Made by a program: the position numbers and the translations under genes. Below are positions 45,285 through 55,359 of a stretch of 64,000 bases of DNA, piece by piece. The notes under the pieces are model-generated. The model was not told the DNA's origin. It worked only from the letters and a program-made list of their open reading frames with translations, and searched no databases. Each line of letters opens with the position of its first letter. Position 1 is the stretch's first letter. Source of the stretch: Terriglobia bacterium (GTDB lineage Bacteria; Acidobacteriota; Terriglobia; Bryobacterales; Bryobacteraceae); assembly GCA_025363475.1 (NCBI GenBank), contig JANYDS010000084.1, positions 1-64,000 on the forward strand, in the 5' to 3' direction.

Positions 45285-48200
45285 GTGATTAATTTCAGGT
45301 ACGTAACATACGCTATTGCGAGCCTTGCACTGCTTGCACTTTCTTCTTCAACGGCTTGGGCCCAGAGTGCTATTTCCGGGACGGTCAAAGACTCTTCGGG
45401 CGCGTCGATGGCGGGCGTCAAAGTGGAAGCGGCGAGCCCGGCTCTCATCGAAGGTTCAAGGTCTGTCACCACCAATGGCGAGGGCCGTTACACGATTATC
45501 GATATCCGGCCGGGAACTTACACGGTCAGCTTTGGCCAGCAAGGGTTTTCTACTGTAAAGCAACAAGTGGAGGTGCCTTCCAACGTTACGGTCACCGTCG
45601 ATGGAGATATGAAAGTTGGCGCAGTGACCGACACGGTGAACGTGGATGCCGTTGTGGCCACCGTAGATATTGACAACGTTGCGCATCCTTCCGTGCTTAC
45701 CCGCGATGACATGGATGCACTCCCCAGCGCACGCAATCCTCAGTCCATGGGTTCTTATACGCCGGGCGTACACCTCAACTTCCCTGACGTAGGCGGCAGC
45801 CAGCAGACGGAACAGACGTATATGGTGGCGCACGGCAACCCATCAGGACGCGATATTTATCTGCTGGACGGTATGCGCGTAAATACCATGCAGAACGACG
45901 GGCAAATTCAAATCTACGTCGACAATGAACTGATTCAGGAGACTACTTATCAGACCAGCAGTGTGACGGCCGAAGTGGGTGGCGGCGGCGTGTACACGAA
46001 CATGGTCCCGCGCGACGGCGGCAACGAATTCCACGGCAGTGCCTTTCTGGGTTATGTTCCCTCCAGTTTTGTCAGTACGAATATCTCGCCCGAATTGACG
46101 GCGCGGGGCCTTACCGGTCAATCGACTGTTACGAAGATCCAGGATTTCGATGGTGCGGTCGGCGGACCAATTATTAAAAACAAACTCTGGTTTCTGGCAA
46201 CCGGGCGCAAGCAGTTGAGCTTTATTCAGGCTGCAGGTTCCTTTTACCTGAACGGTGAACCCGGTGTTGAACGCAGCTACATTTATTCGGGTGCCATGCG
46301 ACTCACGTATCAGCTCAATGCGAAGAACAAACTGTCAGCGATGTGGACACGTGATTTCAAGACCAAGGAAACCGACGTCGTCACGGGAGCGGGCGGACTC
46401 AGTGATGTCAATCCGCTGGTCTCTTCGCTTGAACGCAGCCCCGTCATGTATTACATTGTGCAGACACGGTGGACGGGTACTCTGACGCCGAAGCTGCTGC
46501 TGCAGGCCGGGATGACGTATACCAAGCTTGATTACGACATTCTCTATCATTCTGGCGTGCAGAAGACGCCATTCACATCGGAATGGTATGACGGGGCGTC
46601 CGAGGTGGACAGCGTGAAGGGCACCCGCAGTGTTGCGGGCGCGGTCAACACTTACGCGAAATATGACAGGTGGGTTTACACCGCGTCGGGTGCATACGTA
46701 ACAGGTTCTCATCAATACAGGTTCGGAATTTCTGACGACACCGGCATTGCTTTCCTGAATAATATCGCCAACGGAGATGCTTACTATAACTACCTCAACG
46801 GCGTGCCTTCGAGCATCACAGCCTTCAACACGTCGACTTATTCGAAGCCGCGTCTGAAATCGGATCTTGCCGTCTATGCGATGGATACCTGGCGCTTCAA
46901 GCGTCTCGCTGTGACGGCTGGAATCCGTTTTGAGTATTATGCCGGCCAGATTGACGAAGAGTCTGCCCCTGCAGGCCGTTTCGTTGGTGCCCGGAGTTTT
47001 CCAAAAGTTGATTGCAGCACGATCAAAGGCCTCGGCTGTTTCAAGAACTGGGCGCCCAGACTGGGCTTGGTCTACGATTTGTTCGGGAATCACAAGACAG
47101 CGCTCAAAGCCGGTATCGGCAAGTACAACTCGCCGCTGGCAACGGGGGTTTTGAATAATTTTAACCCCATGTTCACAGCAACCCAGACTGTTCCGTGGGT
47201 CAATGCGCCGACCACCGCCTGCCAGACAACCGGAGTGAGCCCCGGATGTGTCCCCTCAGGCAAAGGATTTGGCGACGGCAATATTGGAGCCAATACGAAT
47301 CCCCGCTTCGGCTTGATCAATAACATCAATCTGGACCCAAATTTCCATCGGGAATATCAGTGGCAATATCATCTCGGCATCCAGCACGAACTGTTCCGGG
47401 GTGTGACTCTCAACGTAAGCTGGAACCGCATGTCGAACTACCAGCAGGTGCTGGTTTTGAATTCCGCAGTTCCGTTCTCTGCATACACTCCTACAAAAAT
47501 CACGAATCCGCTGGACGGAACGCCCATTACGATCTTCAACCTGCAACCCGCGTTCTTTGGTTTGGTTCCGGCCCTTCACCAGACCAATGCACCGCAGAGT
47601 CTGCGGAACAACAGCTACAACGGTTTTGAAACCGCCATGAGTGCCCGCCTTCCGCACCACATCTTCGTGGCGGCCGGCTGGACCAGGGAAAAACAGACAG
47701 ACCGGTCATGCGACAACAACGCCAACCCTACAGGTACCGCCTACAACGACCCGAACAGTCTTCGCTTCTGCGACTGGACCGGTAGTCTGTTCCAAGACCT
47801 GGGCGCCGTCACCGGCGTACCTTACCGGAATGAGTTTAAGCTCCAGACCAACGTGCCACTGAAGTGGGGCGTGGAAGTGAGTGCGTCGCTGTACTCGAAT
47901 CCCGTGTTCAGTACGAACTACACAGGTTCTTCGCTTACGGGCAACCTGTCCGGCGGCGTCGGCGGCTTCAAGATGGTGAACTGGAGCATCACGCCGTCGA
48001 CGCGCTATCCAGCCGACTGCTCGTCGTGTCCTCAGGATGCCGTCAACCCTGCGCTGAAAGCCGTGGTTGATCCTGCGTTGAAACAGGGTTCTGCCCTGGT
48101 CCAGCTGGTGGCACCGGGTACCAGGCTTACCCCTCGTCTCAACCAGTTTGACCTTGGCCTGCGCAAAAAATTCAAAATCAAGGAAAAGGTGACGTTGATG

Positions 48201-48365
48201 GGAGAAGCCCAGTTTTTCAACCTCTTCAATGTCAACACGCCTTTGACGGAGAGTTACTCGCTGGGAAGTACCGTGAAACCTTATCTTGAAGGTGGTCCCG
48301 GAGGATCGGTCTCGGTAGTCGAAATACCGCGCATGCTCCGTATTAACTTCCAGTTGAAGTTCTGA
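45285..48365 (+). CDS. Oar-like TonB-dependent receptor (second)
   Basis: 1026 residues from a GTG with GGGGGA upstream. Signal peptide (ASLALLALSSSTAWAQ), regulatory Ig-like domain (ISGTVKDSSGASMAGVKVEA ... GTYTVSFGQQGF), plug with LLDGMRVNTMQNDGQ and VYTNMVPRDGGNEFHG, then the barrel ending MLRINFQLKF. The plug is clearly different from the first receptor, suggesting another ligand. It has its own promoter and terminator, so the two receptors are separately transcribed. Confidence 0.93.
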   Translation: MINFRYVTYAIASLALLALSSSTAWAQSAISGTVKDSSGASMAGVKVEAASPALIEGSRSVTTNGEGRYTIIDIRPGTYTVSFGQQGFSTVKQQVEVPSNVTVTVDGDMKVGAVTDTVNVDAVVATVDIDNVAHPSVLTRDDMDALPSARNPQSMGSYTPGVHLNFPDVGGSQQTEQTYMVAHGNPSGRDIYLLDGMRVNTMQNDGQIQIYVDNELIQETTYQTSSVTAEVGGGGVYTNMVPRDGGNEFHGSAFLGYVPSSFVSTNISPELTARGLTGQSTVTKIQDFDGAVGGPIIKNKLWFLATGRKQLSFIQAAGSFYLNGEPGVERSYIYSGAMRLTYQLNAKNKLSAMWTRDFKTKETDVVTGAGGLSDVNPLVSSLERSPVMYYIVQTRWTGTLTPKLLLQAGMTYTKLDYDILYHSGVQKTPFTSEWYDGASEVDSVKGTRSVAGAVNTYAKYDRWVYTASGAYVTGSHQYRFGISDDTGIAFLNNIANGDAYYNYLNGVPSSITAFNTSTYSKPRLKSDLAVYAMDTWRFKRLAVTAGIRFEYYAGQIDEESAPAGRFVGARSFPKVDCSTIKGLGCFKNWAPRLGLVYDLFGNHKTALKAGIGKYNSPLATGVLNNFNPMFTATQTVPWVNAPTTACQTTGVSPGCVPSGKGFGDGNIGANTNPRFGLINNINLDPNFHREYQWQYHLGIQHELFRGVTLNVSWNRMSNYQQVLVLNSAVPFSAYTPTKITNPLDGTPITIFNLQPAFFGLVPALHQTNAPQSLRNNSYNGFETAMSARLPHHIFVAAGWTREKQTDRSCDNNANPTGTAYNDPNSLRFCDWTGSLFQDLGAVTGVPYRNEFKLQTNVPLKWGVEVSASLYSNPVFSTNYTGSSLTGNLSGGVGGFKMVNWSITPSTRYPADCSSCPQDAVNPALKAVVDPALKQGSALVQLVAPGTRLTPRLNQFDLGLRKKFKIKEKVTLMGEAQFFNLFNVNTPLTESYSLGSTVKPYLEGGPGGSVSVVEIPRMLRINFQLKF

Positions 48366-48396
48366 CCGGACCCGTTTACTTCGTCCGTTTTACCAG

Positions 48397-48439
48397 CCGG
48401 ATACCTGTCGTGCCAACCGGGCATCGGGTATCCGGTTTT
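48397..48439 (+). terminator. Intrinsic terminator after the second receptor
   Basis: CCGGATACC at 48397-48405 pairs with GGTATCCGG at 48427-48435, followed by TTTT. It lies 32 bases after the receptor stop and separates it from glnA. Confidence 0.85.
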
Positions 48440-48586
48440 GTGCGTTTGAAGGCGCAGTGCAATGGCCGCCACGGGCCAGGTTCGGATTGTCCTGACCAGC
48501 TGCGTTAAACTGAGGATGCTCTTTGCCCGTTTCGATTCAGCCTGTAAATAAGGGTGGTTCGGGCCATGTTTGAGTAAGGAAGCCTG

Positions 48587-49996
48587 ATGACACCAGCCGA
48601 AGTTCTCCAGCTCGCAAAAGAAAAGGGCGCACGCCAGGTCGATGTGCGTTTTTCAGATATTCCCGGTTTGCAGCATCACATTTCCTATCCCATCAGCGAA
48701 TTCAGCGAGAGTTCGTTTGTTGACGGCTTTGGAATCGATGGCTCCAGTATTCGCGGGTGGGCCGCCATCAATGAGAGCGACATGCTGCTCATACCTGACC
48801 CCAACACAGCCTTCATGGACCCGTTTATGGAGACGCCTACGCTGGTGATGATCGGTGATGTTCGTGACCCCATCACACGGCAGAATTATGAACGCGACCC
48901 CCGCTGGATTGCGCAGAAAGCCGAACTGTATCTGAAGAATTCCGGAGTTGGCGATACCGCGCTGTTCGGGGCTGAGGCTGAATTTTTTATTTTTGATAAC
49001 ATTCGTTTCGATCAGAACGCGCACTCGGGTTTCTATTTCATAGATGCCGAGGAAGGCCGCTGGAACTCCGGGCGCAAAGAGAATAATCTTGGCTACCGTC
49101 CGCGTTACAAAGAAGGTTATTTCCCGGTGCCGCCTACGGATCACTACCAGGATCTGCGCGCTGAAATGGTCAATGTGATGGAGGGCTGCGGTCTGGTGAT
49201 CGAATGCCACCACCACGAAGTGGCCAGTGCCGGCCAGTGTGAGATTGACCAGCGCTTTAATACGCTGCTCAAGTCTGCGGACAACATGACCATTTACAAG
49301 TACGTGGTCCGTAATGTGGCCAACAAGGCGGGCAAGACCGTTACCTTTATGCCTAAGCCGATCTTCGGCGATGCGGGCAGCGGCATGCATGTTCACCAGT
49401 CCCTTTGGAAAGGCGACAAGGCGCTTTTTGCGGGTGACGGCTATGCCGGTTTGAGCCAGATGGCTCTCTATTACGTCGGCGGGCTGCTCAAACATGCGCG
49501 CGCGCTTTCGGCGATAATTGCCCCCACCACGAACAGCTACAAGCGGCTGGTGCCCGGCTATGAAGCACCGGTGAATCTGGCGTATTCGCGCCGCAACCGT
49601 TCTGCGGCCTGTCGCATTCCGATGTACTCCGCCAGCCCGAAGGCCAAACGTGTGGAGTTCCGGCCGCCAGACCCTTCGTGTAACCCGTACCTGGGCTTCT
49701 CGGCGATGCTGATGGCTGGTCTCGACGGGATTTTGAACAAGATTGAGCCCGGTGAACCGCTGGACAAGGATATTTATGACTTGTCGCCGGAGGAAATGAA
49801 GTCGGTGCCCTCGATGCCGGGTTCGCTCGAAGAGGCTTTGGATTGCCTTGAAGACGACCATCAGTTCCTGCTGAAGGGTGATGTCTTCACGGAAGAACTA
49901 ATCGAAACCTTTATTGAATATAAACGACGCGCGGAGGCTGACGCGGTTCGGTTGCGCCCTCATCCGTGGGAGTTTGCGCTGTATTACGATATCTAG
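48587..49996 (+). CDS. glnA: Glutamine synthetase type I (GlnA)
   Basis: 469 residues, the usual GSI length. DGSSIRGW, the ATP/metal segments [10 protein letters not shown] and [45 protein letters not shown] and [26 protein letters not shown] are all conserved. Tyr397 in [13 protein letters not shown] aligns with the adenylylated Tyr397 of the E. coli enzyme, so GlnE-type control is possible. It joins ammonia and glutamate to make glutamine. A terminator follows and a porin gene is next. Confidence 0.97.
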   Translation: MTPAEVLQLAKEKGARQVDVRFSDIPGLQHHISYPISEFSESSFVDGFGIDGSSIRGWAAINESDMLLIPDPNTAFMDPFMETPTLVMIGDVRDPITRQNYERDPRWIAQKAELYLKNSGVGDTALFGAEAEFFIFDNIRFDQNAHSGFYFIDAEEGRWNSGRKENNLGYRPRYKEGYFPVPPTDHYQDLRAEMVNVMEGCGLVIECHHHEVASAGQCEIDQRFNTLLKSADNMTIYKYVVRNVANKAGKTVTFMPKPIFGDAGSGMHVHQSLWKGDKALFAGDGYAGLSQMALYYVGGLLKHARALSAIIAPTTNSYKRLVPGYEAPVNLAYSRRNRSAACRIPMYSASPKAKRVEFRPPDPSCNPYLGFSAMLMAGLDGILNKIEPGEPLDKDIYDLSPEEMKSVPSMPGSLEEALDCLEDDHQFLLKGDVFTEELIETFIEYKRRAEADAVRLRPHPWEFALYYDI

Positions 49997-50015
49997 TCTG
50001 CCAGCCCGCGCCCGA

Positions 50016-50048
50016 AGAGTTAGCTGTCGACTGGCAGCTAACTCTTTT
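50016..50048 (+). terminator. Intrinsic terminator after glnA
   Basis: AGAGTTAGCTG at 50016-50026 pairs with CAGCTAACTCT at 50035-50045 and runs into TTT. An 11-bp perfect stem about 20 bases after the glnA stop. Confidence 0.88.
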
Positions 50049-50220
50049 GTTTTCATGTACTCCTCTTATTCAGCCTGCCTCAAATAGCCCCGATTCAAAA
50101 AATCTATTTCCTGTCCTTGTCATAGGAACGTAAACTGAACTTTTCGGTTGGATCAATTTCAGCAGATCAAAAAGTAATACCCTGTCACTATTATTTTTGC
50201 TTATTTTAAGGAGAACCAAT

Positions 50221-51387
50221 ATGCGCACCCCCTTCTGTCTTCTGGTACTTGCGGTGTCTGCCTGGGCGGCCGGCCCTGCCACGCCAGACCCTGTAGACAT
50301 CAACGATCAGGCCCCTGCTGCGGATGCAGCCGCCGCCCCGGCACCGCCGCCCGCGAAACTCAATGGTTTCGTGATCAGCGGCCTGGTGGATGGTTATTTC
50401 TCGCTGAATTTCAATCACCCGAACAACCCGGCGTATTATGCGGGTGGCAACAACCAGTTGCACAATTTCGATATCAATTACGGTCAGCCTGAACTGAGCT
50501 TCGCCAAGATCACCATCGACAAATCCGACAAGATGCTCGGCTTTCACGTGGACGCCGGGATCGGCCAGACGATGCGTCTGATTCATGCGACTGATCCGGC
50601 CGCGATTGATCACAAGGCCCTTCGCTACTTTGAACAGATGTATGCCATCGCGAAACCGAACCATGCGCACGGGCTGGAACTTGATTTTGGTCAGTTTGTG
50701 ACCTCAGCCGGTGGGGAAGTTATTGAATCCACCTCTAACTGGAACTACACCCGCTCGCTTTTGTTTGCCTGGGCCATTCCCTACTACCACTTCGGTGCCA
50801 GGGCCTCCGTGCCGGTTACCAAGACCTTTACTGTAGGTGCTCAACTGGTCAACGCCTGGAACACGGTCAACGGTAATGGTGATTTCAAGAACGTCGGCCT
50901 TACGACGGCGCTGGTCAAGGAAAAGTACAGCTGGTTTGCCAACTATTACGTTGGTCCGAATCATCCGGGTACTTCGGTGGGGAAGCGCAATCTGCTCGAT
51001 TCCACGGTGCTGCTGACGCCGAATTCCAAGGTGAACATCTACATTAATGGAGACTACGGGCGTGACAACCGCATCGGCGGTGGCTACGACCAGTGGTATG
51101 GACTGGCAGCGGCGGCGCACATTCAGCTCAACAAGCAGTTTGCTTTCGCCCCACGTGTTGAGTTCTTTAACGATTCAAATGGTTATTCCACAGGCACCAG
51201 GCAGGTAATTAAAGAAGCGACGCTGACGGGTGAATACAAGTACAACGACCACATGATTGGCCGCCTTGAATACCGTCACGACGTTTCGGACAAGGCGTTC
51301 TTTGACCGTGGAGCACAGACCGCGAAAGCGAAAGCGCAATCGACGGTTGCCCTCGGTTTGATGTATGTTTTTGGACCTTACAAATAG
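50221..51387 (+). CDS. Outer-membrane beta-barrel porin
   Basis: 388 residues; the ATG at 50221 has a strong AAGGAG site, and a signal peptide (FCLLVLAVSAWA) follows. An Ala/Pro-rich linker (DAAAAPAPPPA) precedes a barrel rich in alternating aromatic strands: LVDGYFSLNFNHP, FHVDAGIGQTMR, YHFGARASVPVTK and the final ALGLMYVFGPYK. The layout is that of the BBP2/DUF1597-like porins found in Acidobacteriota. It sits directly after glnA, but a separate promoter is expected because of the terminator. Confidence 0.85.
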   Translation: MRTPFCLLVLAVSAWAAGPATPDPVDINDQAPAADAAAAPAPPPAKLNGFVISGLVDGYFSLNFNHPNNPAYYAGGNNQLHNFDINYGQPELSFAKITIDKSDKMLGFHVDAGIGQTMRLIHATDPAAIDHKALRYFEQMYAIAKPNHAHGLELDFGQFVTSAGGEVIESTSNWNYTRSLLFAWAIPYYHFGARASVPVTKTFTVGAQLVNAWNTVNGNGDFKNVGLTTALVKEKYSWFANYYVGPNHPGTSVGKRNLLDSTVLLTPNSKVNIYINGDYGRDNRIGGGYDQWYGLAAAAHIQLNKQFAFAPRVEFFNDSNGYSTGTRQVIKEATLTGEYKYNDHMIGRLEYRHDVSDKAFFDRGAQTAKAKAQSTVALGLMYVFGPYK

Positions 51388-51417
51388 ACTGGAGTCGGGT
51401 TGCGATTTCTCCGTATG

Positions 51418-51455
51418 CCGGGCATGTCCTTCACGGGATGTGCCCGGTTTTTTGT
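51418..51455 (+). terminator. Intrinsic terminator after the porin
   Basis: CCGGGCA at 51418-51424 pairs with TGCCCGG at 51441-51447, followed by six T and TTTT. It lies 30 bases after the porin stop. Confidence 0.85.
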
Positions 51456-51488
51456 TTTAGCGGCTTTTGTTTGAGCGACAATGTTCCT

Positions 51489-51818
51489 ATGACAAGGCCC
51501 GCCGTACTGGCAGTTCTGCTGGCAACAGCGGTGTTGGAAGCGGGCGGCGATGCCTTGATTCGGATTGGCCTGCGCGAGCACTCGGGAGTTGCGCGGGGAG
51601 TGTTTCTGGTTTGTGGTGCCCTGGTCCTGGCCGCTTACGGTCTCACGGTAAATCTGCCGAACTGGGATTTTGGCCGGCTGCTGGGTGTTTACGTTGTCTT
51701 CTTTTTCCTTGTGGCGCAGGTGATTTCGTTGGTTGTCTTCCATCAGCAACCGTCCCGCGTGGTGTTTGCAGGAGGCGCTCTGATCGTTGCCGGCGGGGTT
51801 GTTCTTACTCTCTGGTGA
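51489..51818 (+). CDS. YnfA/SMR-3-like small membrane protein
   Basis: 109 residues from the ATG at 51489, with four hydrophobic helices. LATAVLEAGGDALIRIGLREH, then NWDFGRLLGVYVVFFFL and AGGALIVAGGVVLTL resemble the UPF0060/YnfA family, whose signature is an FGR motif after the second helix. YnfA-type proteins are proposed efflux or exchange proteins. The similarity is at motif level only, so an EamA-type origin is possible. Confidence 0.65.
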   Translation: MTRPAVLAVLLATAVLEAGGDALIRIGLREHSGVARGVFLVCGALVLAAYGLTVNLPNWDFGRLLGVYVVFFFLVAQVISLVVFHQQPSRVVFAGGALIVAGGVVLTLW

Positions 51819-51871
51819 GTTTTCCTGCCTGGCGCGATGGTTATTGATTAAACTGGTAGCAGTCAATCCGT

Positions 51872-51960
51872 GGCGGAATGGCGGAACTGGCAGACGCACC
51901 AGACTCAAAATCTGGCGTAGTTCACTCTACGTGTGGGTTCGACCCCCACTTCCGCCACCA
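51872..51960 (+). tRNA. tRNA-Leu (CAA anticodon)
   Basis: The acceptor stem pairs GGCGGAA with TTCCGCC, and the 3' CCA is encoded. The anticodon stem CCAGA/TCTGG encloses CTCAAAA, so the anticodon is CAA, reading UUG. A long variable arm (CGTAG...CTACG) confirms a class II tRNA, as expected for leucine. T-loop GTTCGA is intact. 89 nt in total. Confidence 0.97.
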
Positions 51961-52063
51961 AATTTGAAACCGATGCATGTCAGAAAGATGATTGGCCGCA
52001 GGCTCACCTGCCGGCTTGAAACGTTTGGTGCCGGCCCGGTCACCCTGTATTAACATTAAATTT

Positions 52064-52249
52064 ATGTGTCCGGCTTGCGGATCCGTCCATTTGAAGATTA
52101 AGCAGGCAGCCGGAGTCGAAAGACTCCTCATTTTCTGGACCAAAAAACGCAAGTACCGCTGTAAAGACTGCTTTCGTTCGTTCCGTGCGCCTGACCGGCG
52201 GACGACTAGCCGTGAGCCAGTTTCGGATGCGTTAAAAACGCACCGCTAG
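52064..52249 (+). CDS. Small zinc-ribbon protein
   Basis: 61 residues. CPACG at residues 2-6 and CKDCFRSFRAP about 30 residues later make a four-cysteine zinc ribbon; the region between is Lys-rich (KIKQAAGVERLLIFWTKKRK). The start MCPACG is the first ATG of the ribbon, though no strong Shine-Dalgarno is visible. It resembles short transposase-like or transcription-related zinc ribbons. Function is unknown. Confidence 0.55.
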   Translation: MCPACGSVHLKIKQAAGVERLLIFWTKKRKYRCKDCFRSFRAPDRRTTSREPVSDALKTHR

Positions 52250-52264
52250 GCAGACAAGATAGCG

Positions 52265-53389
52265 TTATTTCGTTGGGCCAGGTATGATATCCGCAATTGG
52301 CGCTCCCCGCCCCGGAACTGCACTGTAGTAGTCCTCACCCAGCAACTTCGCAACAGTAGCTGCGACCTGATTCTGGGTCACCGCCGCGATGTTGACGCGT
52401 TCACCCAGAGCCGGCGTATCCGGCCCCATAAACGCCAGCCAGATATATTTTGAGTCCGGAATTTTCTGCCCGTGGCTGCGCCAGTCTTCGCCCTCGCCCC
52501 GGCCATGGTCAGGCGTAAAAACCAGCGTCGTCACGCCGCGATATTCGGGCATGGACTGCACCGTATCCCACAGTGTTTTGAGATAACCGTCGGCGCGCCG
52601 GGCTGATCGCAGATACTCCCCATACTTCGTGTCATGCGCCCAGTCGTCCGTCTCGCCGAGGGAGAGAAACAACACTCGCGGCTTGCGTTCCTTCAGATAT
52701 TCGAGGGCCGTGTGGAAGGCGAGATTGTCGTAGACTTCATCGTCCCAGTCGCGCGGCGAATCGGCTTTCAGTTCGTTCAATAATTGTATCCGCGGGTTCG
52801 CGGGAAACCCTTCCAGTGCGGCGTAACCTGCGTTGACGGGGAAGCCGGCGCGTTCCGCATTGAAGATCCAGGGAAACAAATCCCACGCGCCAAACGCTGC
52901 TACCTTGCCGCTAAAGGCGGGCTTTCGGTGCAGCCACTCCAGGACTGTAACGTTGGGATTATTGATTTTGTGGTTGCTGTCGATGGCGGGGTCGGCTGCA
53001 CCGGTCAGCGTTTCGTTGTAGCCGGGATAGGAAAAATTCATTCCATTCGTTACGTAAGCGTCCGATGCGAGTTTCCGGTTGCCATAAATCTGCCCGTCCC
53101 GCCCCATAGTGCCCCAGAGAAACGGCATCAGCACTTGTCGCCGCTCCAGTTCCGACCCGCGCCAGAAGTCCCGCCTGAGCGCCTCTTCATCCGCAACTCC
53201 GTTGGCTTTGGTCATCAGGCTGGCCTCTGCGCCTTGAAACAGTTCCTGCCAGCGCAGTCCGTCGGTCATCACCCAGATCACCCGGCTTGTTTTGGGAGAT
53301 GGGGCAGTCTGGGCCACGCACAGGACCCCGGCGAGGGAAACGGCAGCAATAGTGAAGGCGAGACGAGACAAGCGCATGGCCTTGAGCAT
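52265..53389 (-). CDS. Secreted alkaline-phosphatase-superfamily (sulfatase/nucleotide-pyrophosphatase-like) protein
   Basis: About 374 residues from MLKAMRLSRLAF; upstream frame to 53488 has no signal character. Signal peptide ends near CVAQT. Superfamily signatures include IWVMTDGLRWQELFQG near the N-terminus, RVLFLSLGETDDWAHDTKYGEY (metal Asp/His) and TLVFTPDHGRGEGEDWRSHG (metal Asp-His), followed by a conserved C-terminal helix. Substrate class cannot be chosen between phosphoesters and sulfates. It faces comM across a 390-base spacer. Confidence 0.85.
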   Translation of the reverse strand: MLKAMRLSRLAFTIAAVSLAGVLCVAQTAPSPKTSRVIWVMTDGLRWQELFQGAEASLMTKANGVADEEALRRDFWRGSELERRQVLMPFLWGTMGRDGQIYGNRKLASDAYVTNGMNFSYPGYNETLTGAADPAIDSNHKINNPNVTVLEWLHRKPAFSGKVAAFGAWDLFPWIFNAERAGFPVNAGYAALEGFPANPRIQLLNELKADSPRDWDDEVYDNLAFHTALEYLKERKPRVLFLSLGETDDWAHDTKYGEYLRSARRADGYLKTLWDTVQSMPEYRGVTTLVFTPDHGRGEGEDWRSHGQKIPDSKYIWLAFMGPDTPALGERVNIAAVTQNQVAATVAKLLGEDYYSAVPGRGAPIADIIPGPTK

Positions 53390-53777
53390 AGCGAATCCTG
53401 GCCCGGTTAGACCGGCGGATCTAATTACAGAGAGAGACGCCCAAGACTCCGTTTGAACGCCTGCCTGGCCGGCGCCGCGCTGTTCCACGAATCGTTCGCG
53501 GTGGCGGCAATGCTCGCGACACCGAGATCATCTTTAAAATAACCGCGGCTTACTTCCGCACGGGACTTCATCAATACGCTGAACCCTCCTCTGGAGCGCG
53601 TCTTTCTGGTGGGCGATTACTTCCACAACTATGGACCAGGTGGACTGGAACACGCACTATTCAAAGCTGTACCATTCAAAGTCGTACGACAGGCTGTCAA
53701 AAGGCTGAGAAATCCCCGGCGTTTCTGCACTCTCTACCCTTGAGCGCCCGTGCGCTTGAAGGGGAGACCGCTGTCCA
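53390..53777. other. Spacer with possible degraded coding sequence
   Basis: No intact gene. One plus-strand frame from about 53554 to 53742 reads like real protein (LERVFLVGDYFHNYGPGGLEH ...) and ends at a stop, with a stop also just upstream. A GDY followed by a Gly-rich helix start is seen at the C-terminal flavin-binding end of amine oxidases, so a decayed oxidase tail is possible. The resemblance is weak. Near 53660-53690 an ATTCAAAG..GTAC unit is repeated once. Confidence 0.35.
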
Positions 53778-55301
53778 ATGCCGCTGTTCAAAACCCGCAC
53801 GGCCACACTTTCCGGCATTGACGCACATCCTGTCGATGTTGAGGTGGATCTTTATCGCAGCGGCATGGCCCGCGATTTCATGCTTGTGGGGATGCCGGAT
53901 ACTGCGGTGCGGGAGAGTCGGGAGCGCATCAAATCCGCGTTGACGAATTCCGGTTTTGGATACCCCAGTCAGGCGGTTACGGTGAATCTTGCGCCCGCCC
54001 ATGTCCGTAAGGAAGGGTCGGGTTTTGACCTGCCAATGGCACTGGCGATTCTTGGGGCGATGGGGACTTGCAAGGGTCTCGACAAACACATGTCGATCGG
54101 CGAGTTGTCTCTGGATGGTGCGATCCGTCCGGTGCGCGGCGCGCTTTCCGTCGCAGTCTGCGCACGCCAGCAGGGCGTTGAAAATTTGATTCTGCCGTTT
54201 GAAAATGCCGCCGAGGCTGCGGTGGTGGATGGCATCCGGGTCTACGGGGTGAAACACCTGGCTGAAGTGGTGGCGATGCTGGCCAAACCGGAAGATTTTG
54301 CCCCCACGCGGCACACGCCTTCTCAGGCGAGCATTGCCCTCGAAGACGCGGCTCCTGATTTTCGTGATGTGCGCGGTCAGACTACGGCAAAGCGGGGTTT
54401 GCTGGTTGCGGCAGCGGGCGGCCACAACGTGCTGATGATCGGGCCGCCGGGTTCAGGCAAAACGATGCTGGCGCGACGGTTTGCGGGTATTCTGCCGCCG
54501 CTCACGTTTGAAGAAGCGATTGAGACCACCCGCATCCACAGCATTGCCGGGGCTTTGAATCCGGGGGCGGGCCTGCTGCGTACGCGGCCCTTTCGTGCGC
54601 CCCATCACACCATTTCTGATGCCGGATTGATTGGAGGCGGCACGGGTTCGCCCCGTCCCGGCGAAGTCAGTCTGGCTCACCATGGTGTGCTTTTTCTGGA
54701 TGAATTTCCTGAGTTCCCGCGCAATGTTCTGGAGATCCTGCGGCAGCCGCTGGAAGACCGCACGGTGACCATTGCGCGGTCGAATATGTCGTTTTGTTTT
54801 CCGGCGGGATTCATGCTGGTGGCGGCGATGAACCCGTGTCCGTGCGGTTACTATGGCGACCCCACGCGTGAGTGCCGCTGCACCCCGGCAATTATCCAGC
54901 GCTACCTGGGCAAGATCAGTGGACCGCTGCTGGACCGCATTGATATCCAGATTGAAGTTCCGGCAGTGCCTTACCGCGAATTGCGTGCGGGTGAAGAAGC
55001 GGTATCTTCCGCAGATATGCGTGCCCGTGCAGAAGAGGCTGCGGCTACGCAGCAAAAGCGAGGGTACAGCAATTCACGGATGCCCACACGCGCTATCCGC
55101 AAAGACTGCGCACTGGATGAAACGGGCGAACGCACGCTTGAACTGGCCATGCGCCGTATGAGTCTTTCAGCGCGCGCGCATGACCGGATTCTGAAGGTTG
55201 CCCGCACTGTGGCGGATCTGGATCATTCAGAAAGCGTTTCAGCGAAACATATCGCCGAAGCCATTCAGTACCGCAGCCTCGACCGTAATTACTGGAATTA
55301 G
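53778..55301 (+). CDS. comM: YifB/ComM family Mg-chelatase-like AAA ATPase
   Basis: 507 residues. N-terminal ChlI-type domain (DVEVDLYRSGMARDFMLVGMPDTAVRESRERIKSALTNSGF), then DFRDVRGQTTAKRGLLVAAAGGHNVLMIGPPGSGKTMLARR (Walker A), LFLDEFPEF (Walker B), and a cysteine cluster CPCGYYGDPTRECRC of the Mg-chelatase-like C-terminal part. ComM helps branch migration during natural transformation in some species. Full length. Confidence 0.95.
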   Translation: MPLFKTRTATLSGIDAHPVDVEVDLYRSGMARDFMLVGMPDTAVRESRERIKSALTNSGFGYPSQAVTVNLAPAHVRKEGSGFDLPMALAILGAMGTCKGLDKHMSIGELSLDGAIRPVRGALSVAVCARQQGVENLILPFENAAEAAVVDGIRVYGVKHLAEVVAMLAKPEDFAPTRHTPSQASIALEDAAPDFRDVRGQTTAKRGLLVAAAGGHNVLMIGPPGSGKTMLARRFAGILPPLTFEEAIETTRIHSIAGALNPGAGLLRTRPFRAPHHTISDAGLIGGGTGSPRPGEVSLAHHGVLFLDEFPEFPRNVLEILRQPLEDRTVTIARSNMSFCFPAGFMLVAAMNPCPCGYYGDPTRECRCTPAIIQRYLGKISGPLLDRIDIQIEVPAVPYRELRAGEEAVSSADMRARAEEAAATQQKRGYSNSRMPTRAIRKDCALDETGERTLELAMRRMSLSARAHDRILKVARTVADLDHSESVSAKHIAEAIQYRSLDRNYWN

Positions 55302-55359
55302 TACAACTGCGGACGGGTCATCGGTCCGGTGCAGACCAAACAGCCGAGGATCGCCAGCC